Below the pieces are notes generated by a model. The model saw only the letters and a list, made by a program, of their open reading frames with translations, was not told the DNA's origin and ran no database searches. The position numbers were made by a program, and so were the translations under genes. A stretch of DNA of 5,616 bases from Azohydromonas lata NBRC 102462. Its GTDB lineage: Bacteria; Pseudomonadota; Gammaproteobacteria; Burkholderiales; Burkholderiaceae_C. The stretch spans positions 1-5,616 of the forward strand of contig CAMCTE010000180.1 in assembly GCA_945878385.1 (NCBI GenBank), written 5' to 3'. Positions 1 to 4,790 of this stretch are shown here, in pieces. Position 1 is the stretch's first letter; each line of letters begins with the position of its first letter.

Positions 1-379
1 GGTCGTCCTTGGCCGACACGCGCATCACGGTGATGCCCAACGCCCAGGGGCCCTCAGCGCCCGAAGACGCCGCGGGCAACACCACCCGGAAGTTGTCGCA
101 GATCAGCCCCACCATATCGCTGAAGGTCTTGCACAGGATGCGGATGTCCTGCGACACCGGCTCCATCAGGTTGAACAGGTTGATCTCGCCGCGGTCCAGG
201 CCCAAGGGGCCCAGCAGTTGCGCGGCCATCGGGTTCATCACATTGATGTCGCCGTTCTCGCGCACACGCATCAGGCCCACTGGCGCCAGGTGCAGGAACT
301 GTTGCAGGACGCGGTACTCCTGCGCCAGTTCTTCCACATTGGTGGGCAACTCCACCTCTGCGAGCAAGGCCTTCATCAT
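1..379 (-). CDS. PAS-domain protein, 3' end beyond window (partial)
   Basis: An open frame runs from an ATG at 379 off the left window edge, giving 126 visible residues. Residues about 25-100 look like a PAS sensory fold: a helix ending FLHLAPVGLM, then the strand-turn ENGDINVMNPMAAQLLGPLG, which is the usual 'what is said about the input, asparagine, helix' PAS pattern. No chromophore or haem ligand is obvious; Cys83 and Cys94 are the only cysteines seen. The output domain, if any (kinase, GGDEF or none), lies outside the window, so the function is unknown. A strong GGAGG (387-383) precedes two adjacent ATG codons, at 379 (3 nt away) and 376 (6 nt away). The second has the better spacing and may be the real start. 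The gene overlaps the PYP-like gene by 4 bp (ATGA), or by 1 bp if the second ATG is used, so it is almost certainly co-translated with the photoreceptor genes. Confidence 0.72.
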   Translation of the reverse strand, partial: MMKALLAEVELPTNVEELAQEYRVLQQFLHLAPVGLMRVRENGDINVMNPMAAQLLGPLGLDRGEINLFNLMEPVSQDIRILCKTFSDMVGLICDNFRVVLPAASSGAEGPWALGITVMRVSAKDD

Positions 380-783
380 GCGCCTCCGATGAATCGGTCC
401 ACCAAGATGTAGCTCACTGAGTGGGGCGGCGCGGCCAACAAGCGCATCCGCACCCGGGTGGGGCGCATGCGAAAGGTCAGCACATAGGGCATGGTGAGGT
501 CCAGCGCTTGCCCTGCTTCTCGCGCTTCTTCGAAGCGGCCGGCCACGAGGTAGTTGTTCAGGCAGGGGGCCAGTTCGACGAACACATGCTGTCCGACGAC
601 TTCGTCCTTGGGGAAATTGGCCATCGTGGATTCGAGTCGGTTGTAGCGGCGCACCCGGTGGTCGGCGTCGAAGGCAATGACGCCAAAGCGCAGTTCATCC
701 AGGGCTTTGTCGCTGCTGGCCTGCAGGTGATCCAGCAATTCGACCTGCTCGAAGTCGGCAGGGGAGGAAATCGTCGTGCTCAT
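376..783 (-). CDS. Photoactive yellow protein (PYP) homologue, blue-light photoreceptor
   Basis: This 135-residue single-domain protein can be aligned by eye to classical PYP (125 residues, p-coumaric acid chromophore). The N-terminal cap is residues 1-28 and the PAS core starts at LDELRFGVIAFD (29-40). With a constant offset of five, Tyr47 matches PYP Tyr42 and Glu51 matches Glu46; these two hydrogen-bond the chromophore phenolate. Cys74 in LAPC matches Cys69, the thioester attachment site. After one inserted residue, Met106-x-Pro108-Thr109 matches Met100-x-Pro-Thr. Thr50 and Arg52 are replaced by Ala55 and Phe57, so colour and photocycle rate may differ from the model protein. There is no output domain, so signalling must be by contact with a partner. 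The start codon overlaps the kinase stop (ATGA) and no clear Shine-Dalgarno is seen, pointing to translational coupling. The chromophore enzymes (tyrosine ammonia lyase, p-coumaroyl-CoA ligase) are not in this window. The alternative is a PYP-fold protein that no longer binds chromophore. Confidence 0.83.
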   Translation of the reverse strand: MSTTISSPADFEQVELLDHLQASSDKALDELRFGVIAFDADHRVRRYNRLESTMANFPKDEVVGQHVFVELAPCLNNYLVAGRFEEAREAGQALDLTMPYVLTFRMRPTRVRMRLLAAPPHSVSYILVDRFIGGA

Positions 784-2249
784 GATGTTGACTCGCAAAG
801 CGGCAGGCTGACCGTGAAGGTACTGCCCTGACCCAAGGCGCTGCGCACACCGATTGTGCCGCCCATGCGCTCCACCAGTTCCTTGACGATCACCAAGCCC
901 AAACCCGTGCCCGGTATGGGCCCGCTGGGGTCGGCGCGGAAGAAGCGGGTGAACAGCCGCGCCTGGTGCTCCGGGGACAAGCCGATGCCCTGGTCGCTCA
1001 CCAAGATGTGCGCGCGGCGCGTTTCTTCTTCGATGGTGGCCTCCAGCATGACGGTTCCTCCCTGGGGTGAATACTTCAGGGCATTGGACAACAGATTGAT
1101 CAAGACCTGTTCGAGTTTTTGGGGATGCGCCCACACGCGCAAGCCCGCATCGACCAGGCGCAGGTCGATGGTGCGGGGGCTGCCTGGCGGAACGGCCACC
1201 TGCAAGGCCTTGCGCAGGGCTTCATTGAGGTTGACGGCACTGAGTGTGAAGGCGTGACCGCCCATCACATCCATCTGTGAGAGGTCGAGCAGGTCGTTGA
1301 GCATGGCGCTCAGCCGCATGGATTGGCGCAGGATGGTTTCCAACAACGGCTTGGCCTGATCGGCCGAATAGTTGCGCATCAGCAGCAATTCGGTGAAGCC
1401 GCAGATGCTGCCCATGGGGGTGCGCAGTTCGTGCGCGGCCGTGGCCAGGAACTGAGAGCGTGCGGCCTGTTCCACTTCCTCCTGCGTCACGTCGCGCACC
1501 ACGATCACGCGCTCCCTTGTGAGGCTGCCGAGCTCGAAGCTGGACACATCCAGTGCACAAGGCTGCCCTTCGCGTTGCACTTCCCAGCGGACGGATTGAC
1601 AGCCCTGTGGCCAGGGCAGGGGCGCCGGTGGCAGGCCTTGCGCGCGCGCCACGGCCGCGCCGATGGTGGCCGCCACTGCGTTGCTGTCGAGCTTTTCAAT
1701 GGCTTGTGGGGCCAGGTTCATCAGGCGCCACAGGGCCGGGGTGGCCACGGAGGCGCAGCCTTCTTCGTCGAGCAGGATCATCCCCACTGGGCCGCCGCGA
1801 AAGATGCGCTCGAGCTCCAGCGCCCGCAGCACATTGGCGCGCTCGGCCTGGCGCTTGAGCGTGACATCGGTTTGCAGGGCGAAATAGTGGGTGACAGGCT
1901 CCCCGGGGGCCTCGCGAACCGGGCTGAGTTCGACTTGATTCCAAAACGGTGTGCCGTCTTTGCGAAAGTTGCGGATGACCACCGTGATCGGCTCGCCTGC
2001 GGCGATGGCCTGCCGCATTTGGTCCACTTCGGCTTGGTGCCGCTCTGGGCCTTGCAAAAAATTGCAGTTGCGGCCCAGCACTTCAGCCGCGCCGTAGCCG
2101 GTCAGCCGCGTGAAGCCCTCGTTCACATGCACGATGGGGTTGCCCGGGCGGGAAGCGTCGGTGATGACCACGCCATTGACCGTGTGGGCCAGGGCCTGCA
2201 GCAAGATGCGGTCCAGCACCGGTGGTGTAGGGCTCAGGGTGGCGGTCAT
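780..2249 (-). CDS. LOV-PAS hybrid blue-light sensor histidine kinase
   Basis: This 489-residue protein has no membrane segments, so it is a cytosolic kinase. An N-terminal LOV domain (about 15-132) has the flavin motif GRNCNFLQG with the adduct-forming Cys62. Other flavin contacts are visible at Asn61, Gln66, Asn94, Asn104 and Gln126. The Arg that normally follows the Cys and binds the FMN phosphate is Asn63, while the second phosphate Arg (Arg79 in MRQAI) is kept. A second, degenerate PAS domain spans about 145-255. The HisKA helix holds the phospho-acceptor His273 in AAHELRTP. The ATPase domain shows the N box with Asn389 (LLSNALKY), DQGIG (419-423), an F box LFTRFF and GTGLGL (447-452). 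No receiver domain is present and no response regulator lies in the window. The ATG at 2249 follows an in-frame TAG about 40 nt upstream with no other ATG between, but no good Shine-Dalgarno is visible. The stop overlaps the start of the PYP-like gene. Confidence 0.93.
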   Translation of the reverse strand: MTATLSPTPPVLDRILLQALAHTVNGVVITDASRPGNPIVHVNEGFTRLTGYGAAEVLGRNCNFLQGPERHQAEVDQMRQAIAAGEPITVVIRNFRKDGTPFWNQVELSPVREAPGEPVTHYFALQTDVTLKRQAERANVLRALELERIFRGGPVGMILLDEEGCASVATPALWRLMNLAPQAIEKLDSNAVAATIGAAVARAQGLPPAPLPWPQGCQSVRWEVQREGQPCALDVSSFELGSLTRERVIVVRDVTQEEVEQAARSQFLATAAHELRTPMGSICGFTELLLMRNYSADQAKPLLETILRQSMRLSAMLNDLLDLSQMDVMGGHAFTLSAVNLNEALRKALQVAVPPGSPRTIDLRLVDAGLRVWAHPQKLEQVLINLLSNALKYSPQGGTVMLEATIEEETRRAHILVSDQGIGLSPEHQARLFTRFFRADPSGPIPGTGLGLVIVKELVERMGGTIGVRSALGQGSTFTVSLPLCESTS

Positions 2250-2271
2250 GGGCAGTGGGCGGCTTCGCGGC

Positions 2272-2309
2272 GAACCCGGGTTCTACCACCACCACTTCGT
2301 CCACGACAA
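2272..2309 (-). promoter_or_regulatory. Candidate weak promoter with overlapping 12-bp palindrome upstream of LOV kinase
   Basis: The perfect palindrome GAACCCGGGTTC lies at 2272-2283, 22 bp before the kinase ATG. A weak sigma70-like pair on the minus strand, TTGTCG (2309-2304) and TAGAAC (2285-2280) with an 18-bp spacer, would put the -10 box across one half of the palindrome, as expected for an operator. Both hexamers match consensus at only four of six positions and the region is GC-rich, so the palindrome is directly seen while its regulatory role is inference. Confidence 0.3.
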
Positions 2310-2361
2310 ATAGGCCGCTCACGCCGATGCAGCGGGCGTGCGGTATTCAACAATCAGCGGG

Positions 2362-2373
2362 GCAGGGCCCTGC
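2362..2373. repeat. Perfect 12-bp palindrome in the gap before the LOV kinase gene
   Basis: GCAGGGCCCTGC is a perfect inverted repeat 21 bp downstream of the stop of the 70-residue membrane gene. No T-run follows on the minus strand, so it is not an intrinsic terminator. It could be a dyad protein-binding site, or chance in GC-rich DNA. The rest of the 2250-2393 gap shows no further gene. Confidence 0.35.
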
Positions 2374-2393
2374 GGCGCCGAATGGGTGGGCCT

Positions 2394-2606
2394 TCAGTCC
2401 GGCCGATGAACCCAGCGCCGAACGGCCTCTTGAACCCCGCTGATGAGCAACACCGCGCAGATGCCGGCGTTCAAGCCCATCAGCATGCCCAACCAAGCGC
2501 CGTCGACTTCGTGCCCGATGCCGAAGCCCCAGGCCGTGGCCGCAAAGAAAGCCAGGATGTGCAGTGCGGCCAACGACAGGCGCGCACCGCTGTTGGCGGC
2601 CTGCAA
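2394..2606 (-). CDS. Small two-helix membrane protein of unknown function, downstream of pucC
   Basis: This 70-residue frame reads from a TTG at 2606 to a TGA at 2394. I do not recognise the family. Two hydrophobic stretches are evident: about residues 10-30 (LSLAALHILAFFAATAWGFG) and about 38-58 (WLGMLMGLNAGICAVLLISG). A polar link GHEVDG joins them and a basic tail RRWVHRP ends the protein, which predicts a two-helix inner-membrane protein. The stop of the preceding 39-residue gene is only 3 nt upstream and in the same reading frame. The TTG is the first possible start after that stop, but its ribosome site is poor, and a later TTG at codon 12 would cut into the first helix. The helix layout and position behind pucC suggest a role near antenna assembly or the photosynthetic membrane (inference). 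Alternatively, together with the 39-residue frame it is one 111-codon gene interrupted by a TGA. Confidence 0.6.
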   Translation of the reverse strand: MQAANSGARLSLAALHILAFFAATAWGFGIGHEVDGAWLGMLMGLNAGICAVLLISGVQEAVRRWVHRPD

Positions 2607-2609
2607 GGC

Positions 2610-2729
2610 TCAGCCCTGCTTGGCGCGGCGTTCCTGTTCGCGCCGGCGGTTGGAGGCTTGCACTTCCTTGAGGATCCACAGGGTGACCCACACGAGCCAG
2701 GCCAGGAACAAGATGGTGTAGAGCTTCAT
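2610..2729 (-). CDS. 39-residue single-helix membrane protein in the puc cluster
   Basis: The frame starts at an ATG (2729) preceded by GGAG with a 6-nt spacer, a good ribosome site, and ends with TGA at 2610. Residues 3-20 form a Leu/Trp/Val/Ile-rich transmembrane helix (LYTILFLAWLVWVTLWIL). An amphipathic, strongly charged tail follows (RRREQERRAK, residues 28-37), which by the positive-inside rule would face the cytoplasm. The family is not recognised. Size and topology recall the single-helix accessory polypeptides of bacterial antenna and reaction-centre complexes, but no sequence motif supports naming it as one of them. It starts 34 nt after the pucC stop, with a short hairpin between, so it is probably co-transcribed with pucBAC. 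It is followed in frame by another membrane ORF after one stop codon. Confidence 0.68.
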   Translation of the reverse strand: MKLYTILFLAWLVWVTLWILKEVQASNRRREQERRAKQG

Positions 2730-2744
2730 GGGGGTCTCCGTTAA

Positions 2745-2761
2745 GCCCAGCGGTGCTGGGC
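2745..2761 (-). repeat. Short hairpin between pucC and the 39-residue gene
   Basis: GCCCAGC-ACC-GCTGGGC on the minus strand forms a perfect 7-bp stem with a 3-nt loop immediately after the pucC stop. CTTAACGG rather than a T-run follows, so it is more likely an mRNA-end stabiliser or partial processing element than an intrinsic terminator. Confidence 0.4.
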
Positions 2762-2763
2762 GG

Positions 2764-4170
2764 TCAAGGGTGCCGCGGTGCGGCGTTTTGGGCATTCCAG
2801 CCAAGCGCCATCGCGGCCGTGGCCAACAGCAACAGCACTTCGGCACTATAGATGAATCCGTATCCGATGGACGGGTTTGTCATGGACGATCCGAGCCAAC
2901 CCTGTGCGGCCAAGGCACCCACGGCGTCGCGCCCCAGGGCCCCCAGTGCCACGGCCAAGCCGGCGGCCGTGGCCTGCACCGCACCCCAGGCGCCCAGGGC
3001 CAGCCCGGTTTGTTCGGCCGGGGCGTGCTGCATGGTGGCGGTGAGCGTGCCGTGGCCAAAGAGGCCGCCGGCCGCGCCGATGCCAAACACGCCCAGGGAG
3101 AACAGCCACACCGAATCCAGCGGGGCGGCCAGGATGACGGCGGCAAAGGCCGGCACGCCCATCCAGGCGCCGCGCACTGCCATCTGCATCGGGTCGGCAC
3201 CCCGGCCCAGCACCACGGAGGCCGCGGTGAAGCCCAACAGGCCGCCCGCGGCCAAGGTGGCGGTGAGCCAGGTGGTTTGGCCCACGGTCATGCCCAACAC
3301 GGCGCCGCCATAGGGTTCGAGCAGGACATCCTGCATGGTGAAGGCCATGGTGCCCAGGCCGATGACCCACAGGCGCCGGCGCGCGGCGGCGTCGCGCACG
3401 AAGTGCTGAAGGGCTTGCATGAAGCCGATGTCGGGCGCTGGGCGCTGCACACGGCTGCGGTCACGCACTTCCTGCTTCCACAATGAAACCGAATTGAGCA
3501 CCAGGGTGGCCACGGCCGAGGCCTGGATGACTTGGACCAGGCGCGCCGGCGTGTATTCGGCCAACATCCAGCCGAACACCACCGCACTGACGATGGAGCC
3601 GGCCAGCAGCATCACGTACATCAGGCCCACCATCTTGGGCTGGTCTTTTTCGGGTACGAGGTCGGTGGCCAGGGCCAAGCCGGCGGTTTGGGTGGTGTGC
3701 AGCCCGATGCCCACCAGCAGGAAGGCCGCGGCCGCGGCGGCGGGGCCTGCCCATGCCGGCCACGCTGCGGCATTGCCGCCGCCCGAAAGCACCAACAGGG
3801 CCCAGGGCATGATGGCCAGGCCGCCGAACTGGATCATGGTGCCGCGCCAGATGAAGGGCACCCGGCGCCAGCCCAGGGCGGCGCGGTGGTGGTCGGAGCG
3901 AAAACCGACGAGCGCGCGAAACGGCGCGTACAGCACCGGCAGCGCCACCATCAGCGCCACGAGAGACGGCGCCACGCCCAGTTCGACGATCATCACGCGG
4001 TTGAGCGTGCCCATCATCAACACCAGGGCCATGCCCACCGACACCTGGAACAAGGACAGGCGCAGCAGGCGGGAAAGGGGGAGTTCGGCCGATGCGACAT
4101 CGGCGAACGGCAGAAAGCGCGGGCCCAGGGTGACCCAGCCGCGAACGAGCGATTGCGAGAGGCGCTTCAT
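2764..4170 (-). CDS. pucC: PucC, light-harvesting complex assembly protein (MFS/PUCC family)
   Basis: This 468-residue polytopic membrane protein (about 12 helices expected) belongs to the PucC/LhaA/BCH2 branch of the major facilitator superfamily. The family is needed for assembly of LH2 antenna in the intracytoplasmic membrane and is thought to deliver or shield bacteriochlorophyll or antenna subunits. Family-typical segments are RFLPFADVASAELPLSRLLR (18-37), NRVMIVELGV (57-66), the loop GFRSDHHRAALGWRRVPFIW (89-108), HTTQTAGLALATD (158-170) and MQDVLLEPYGGAVLG (279-293). The length agrees with the family. I chose the ATG at 4170 because the protein then starts MKRLSQS, as is usual for the family. 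An in-frame TTG at 4188 with AGGGG 6 nt upstream would add six residues and cannot be excluded. The ATG itself has no clear Shine-Dalgarno. It is the third gene of the puc operon, separated from pucA by an 85-nt gap containing a strong hairpin, which fits lower expression than the antenna subunits. Confidence 0.95.
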   Translation of the reverse strand: MKRLSQSLVRGWVTLGPRFLPFADVASAELPLSRLLRLSLFQVSVGMALVLMMGTLNRVMIVELGVAPSLVALMVALPVLYAPFRALVGFRSDHHRAALGWRRVPFIWRGTMIQFGGLAIMPWALLVLSGGGNAAAWPAWAGPAAAAAAFLLVGIGLHTTQTAGLALATDLVPEKDQPKMVGLMYVMLLAGSIVSAVVFGWMLAEYTPARLVQVIQASAVATLVLNSVSLWKQEVRDRSRVQRPAPDIGFMQALQHFVRDAAARRRLWVIGLGTMAFTMQDVLLEPYGGAVLGMTVGQTTWLTATLAAGGLLGFTAASVVLGRGADPMQMAVRGAWMGVPAFAAVILAAPLDSVWLFSLGVFGIGAAGGLFGHGTLTATMQHAPAEQTGLALGAWGAVQATAAGLAVALGALGRDAVGALAAQGWLGSSMTNPSIGYGFIYSAEVLLLLATAAMALGWNAQNAAPRHP

Positions 4171-4199
4171 GCCCAGGATGATTGGCAATCAAGGCCCCT

Positions 4200-4237
4200 G
4201 CAAGACCGGCCGCTTCGGGAGGGTGGGCCGGCCTTGC
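4200..4237 (-). repeat. Intercistronic hairpin between pucA and pucC (mRNA stabiliser/attenuator)
   Basis: In the minus-strand transcript GCAAGGCCGGCC (4237-4226) pairs with GGCCGGUCUUGC (4211-4200) to give a 12-bp stem with one G-U pair and a 14-nt loop. No U-run follows (AGGGGCCUUGAUUG), so it is not a classical intrinsic terminator. Stable hairpins after the antenna genes in purple-bacterial puf and puc operons protect the upstream mRNA segment and reduce downstream expression, giving many more antenna subunits than PucC. That role here is inferred from position and structure. Confidence 0.75.
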
Positions 4238-4255
4238 GGGGAGGGTGCAAGTCCC

Positions 4256-4465
4256 TTATTTCGCCTCTGGCGGAGCCAGTGCGACCTTGGTGGGTGCTTC
4301 CACGCTGGCGGTCGCCGCAGGCGCGCCATTGAGGAACTTCTTGACCCAGGTGGTGTTGCTCATGATGGCCAGGTGCACGCTGAACGAGCCCACGGCCACA
4401 GCGCCCAGGAACAAAGGAACGCCGACGGTGGGTTTGACCACCAGCCACATTTTTCCGTAGATCAT
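4256..4465 (-). CDS. pucA: Light-harvesting peripheral antenna alpha polypeptide, predicted B800-820 (LH3-like) type
   Basis: This 69-residue single-helix protein begins MIYGKMWLVVKPTVGVPLFL, the typical LH2 alpha N-terminus. Met1 is the expected B800 ligand region and His31 (SVHLA) is the ligand for the coupled bacteriochlorophyll ring. It lines up without gaps to the Rhodoblastus acidophilus LH2 alpha numbering from Gly4 to Gly47. Positions 44 and 45 are Phe-Leu (KKFLNG). In B800-850 complexes these are Tyr-Trp or Tyr-Tyr and hydrogen-bond the B850 acetyl groups. Phe44-Leu45 is the signature of low-light B800-820 (LH3) antennas. A C-terminal Ala/Pro/Val tail of about 20 residues (49-69) resembles the extension known in Rubrivivax gelatinosus LH2 alpha. 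The start has AGGGAG upstream, and the gene lies 15 nt behind pucB. Forms alpha/beta heterodimers with PucB in the photosynthetic membrane. Confidence 0.95.
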   Translation of the reverse strand: MIYGKMWLVVKPTVGVPLFLGAVAVGSFSVHLAIMSNTTWVKKFLNGAPAATASVEAPTKVALAPPEAK

Positions 4466-4480
4466 GGTGTGCTTCTCCCT

Positions 4481-4633
4481 TTACTTGAGCCAGGGGGAGT
4501 ACATGTAGGCCAGCAGGTGCGCCAGCGCCGCGATCATCCCGAAAATTTGGGTTCCCTGGATGATGTGGCGATGAAGCTCCTCGGCCTCGGCTTCGGTCAA
4601 GCCTGTAGGCCAGACCTTGTTTGGATCGGACAT
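4481..4633 (-). CDS. pucB: Light-harvesting peripheral antenna beta polypeptide
   Basis: This 50-residue protein has the LH2 beta signature NKVWPTGLTEAEAEELHRH (5-23), then a single helix with the A-x3-H bacteriochlorophyll ligand motif at Ala35/His39 (AALAHLLAY), and ends SPWLK. The AYxYSPWL end without the LH1-type tryptophan cluster favours LH2/LH3 over LH1. The ATG at 4633 has AAGGAG with a 6-nt spacer, an excellent ribosome site. An in-frame GTG at 4693 would add 20 residues but sits almost at the predicted transcript start and is not family-like. It is the first gene of the puc operon, directly behind the PpsR-type promoter, and is expected to be made in 1:1 amount with PucA under low oxygen and low light. 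Confidence 0.96.
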   Translation of the reverse strand: MSDPNKVWPTGLTEAEAEELHRHIIQGTQIFGMIAALAHLLAYMYSPWLK

Positions 4634-4665
4634 GTCGATCTCCTTCTTGGTACGTACTGCAACAC

Positions 4666-4686
4666 GTGCGAAACCCGCACGCGGGT
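4666..4686 (-). other. Leader region of puc mRNA with two competing helices
   Basis: Two inverted repeats share bases here: ACCCGC-AC-GCGGGT (4673-4686) and GTGCG-AAACC-CGCAC (4666-4680). They fall between the predicted transcript start (near 4699) and the pucB ribosome site, so only one can form at a time. The sequence pairs are seen; any effect on translation or stability is a guess. Confidence 0.3.
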
Positions 4687-4705
4687 ACTTCACCTCCCCA
4701 TCGTC

Positions 4706-4733
4706 ATTATTCCCTTACATCGAAAGGTGTCAA
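4706..4733 (-). promoter_or_regulatory. Sigma70-type promoter of pucBAC
   Basis: On the minus strand a perfect -35 TTGACA (4733-4728) and a five-of-six -10 AATAAT (4711-4706) are separated by 16 bp. Transcription would begin near 4699, leaving a leader of about 65 nt before pucB. The -35 box lies inside the proximal PpsR-type palindrome, so binding there would directly compete with RNA polymerase. This is by far the most consensus-like promoter in the window. Confidence 0.75.
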
Positions 4734-4745
4734 CTTAAATTGACC
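4728..4745. promoter_or_regulatory. Proximal PpsR/CrtJ-type operator overlapping the puc -35 box
   Basis: TGTCAACTTAAATTGACC fits TGT-N12-ACA except for the last base, with GTCAA/TTGAC arms. It includes the -35 hexamer of the puc promoter and is exactly 7 bp from the distal site. PpsR/CrtJ is known to bind such pairs 7-8 bp apart cooperatively, repressing photosynthesis genes. In Rubrivivax gelatinosus PpsR has been reported to activate puc as well as repress carotenoid genes. Confidence 0.7.
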
Positions 4746-4752
4746 CAGGGAT

Positions 4753-4770
4753 TGTCCTGTGTTCAGGACA
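4753..4770. promoter_or_regulatory. Distal PpsR/CrtJ-type operator (perfect palindrome)
   Basis: TGTCCTGTGTTCAGGACA is an exact TGT-N12-ACA match with 7-bp perfect arms TGTCCTG/CAGGACA. It lies 20 bp past the stop of the BtuF-like gene and upstream of the -35 box, suitable for cooperative binding with the proximal site. The regulator gene itself is not in this window. Confidence 0.8.
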
Positions 4771-4790
4771 AGCCGCGCGGAAAGGCGCCT

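Noticed and set aside
784..1134. Upstream extension of the PYP-like frame to 252 residues
   Set aside because: The extra N-terminal part lies inside the kinase ATPase domain in another frame and has no PYP or other domain character; the ATG at 783 overlaps the kinase stop, as expected for coupling.
1323..2744. A 473-residue open frame on the plus strand
   Set aside because: It is antisense to the LOV kinase and the small membrane genes, has no recognisable domain, and is the kind of long shadow frame expected in GC-rich coding DNA.
4634..4693. GTG-initiated N-terminal extension of PucB
   Set aside because: The extension starts a few bases from the predicted transcript start, lacks a spaced ribosome site and is not found in LH2 beta proteins, while the ATG at 4633 has an ideal AAGGAG.
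3419..4738. A 439-residue open frame on the plus strand
   Set aside because: It runs opposite to pucC, pucA and pucB, all clearly identified, crosses their promoter, and has a low-complexity composition with no domain.
4780..4788. AGGCGCCT followed by TTT after the BtuF-like stop, as an intrinsic terminator
   Set aside because: The dyad has only four base pairs with no loop and three Ts, too weak to call a terminator.
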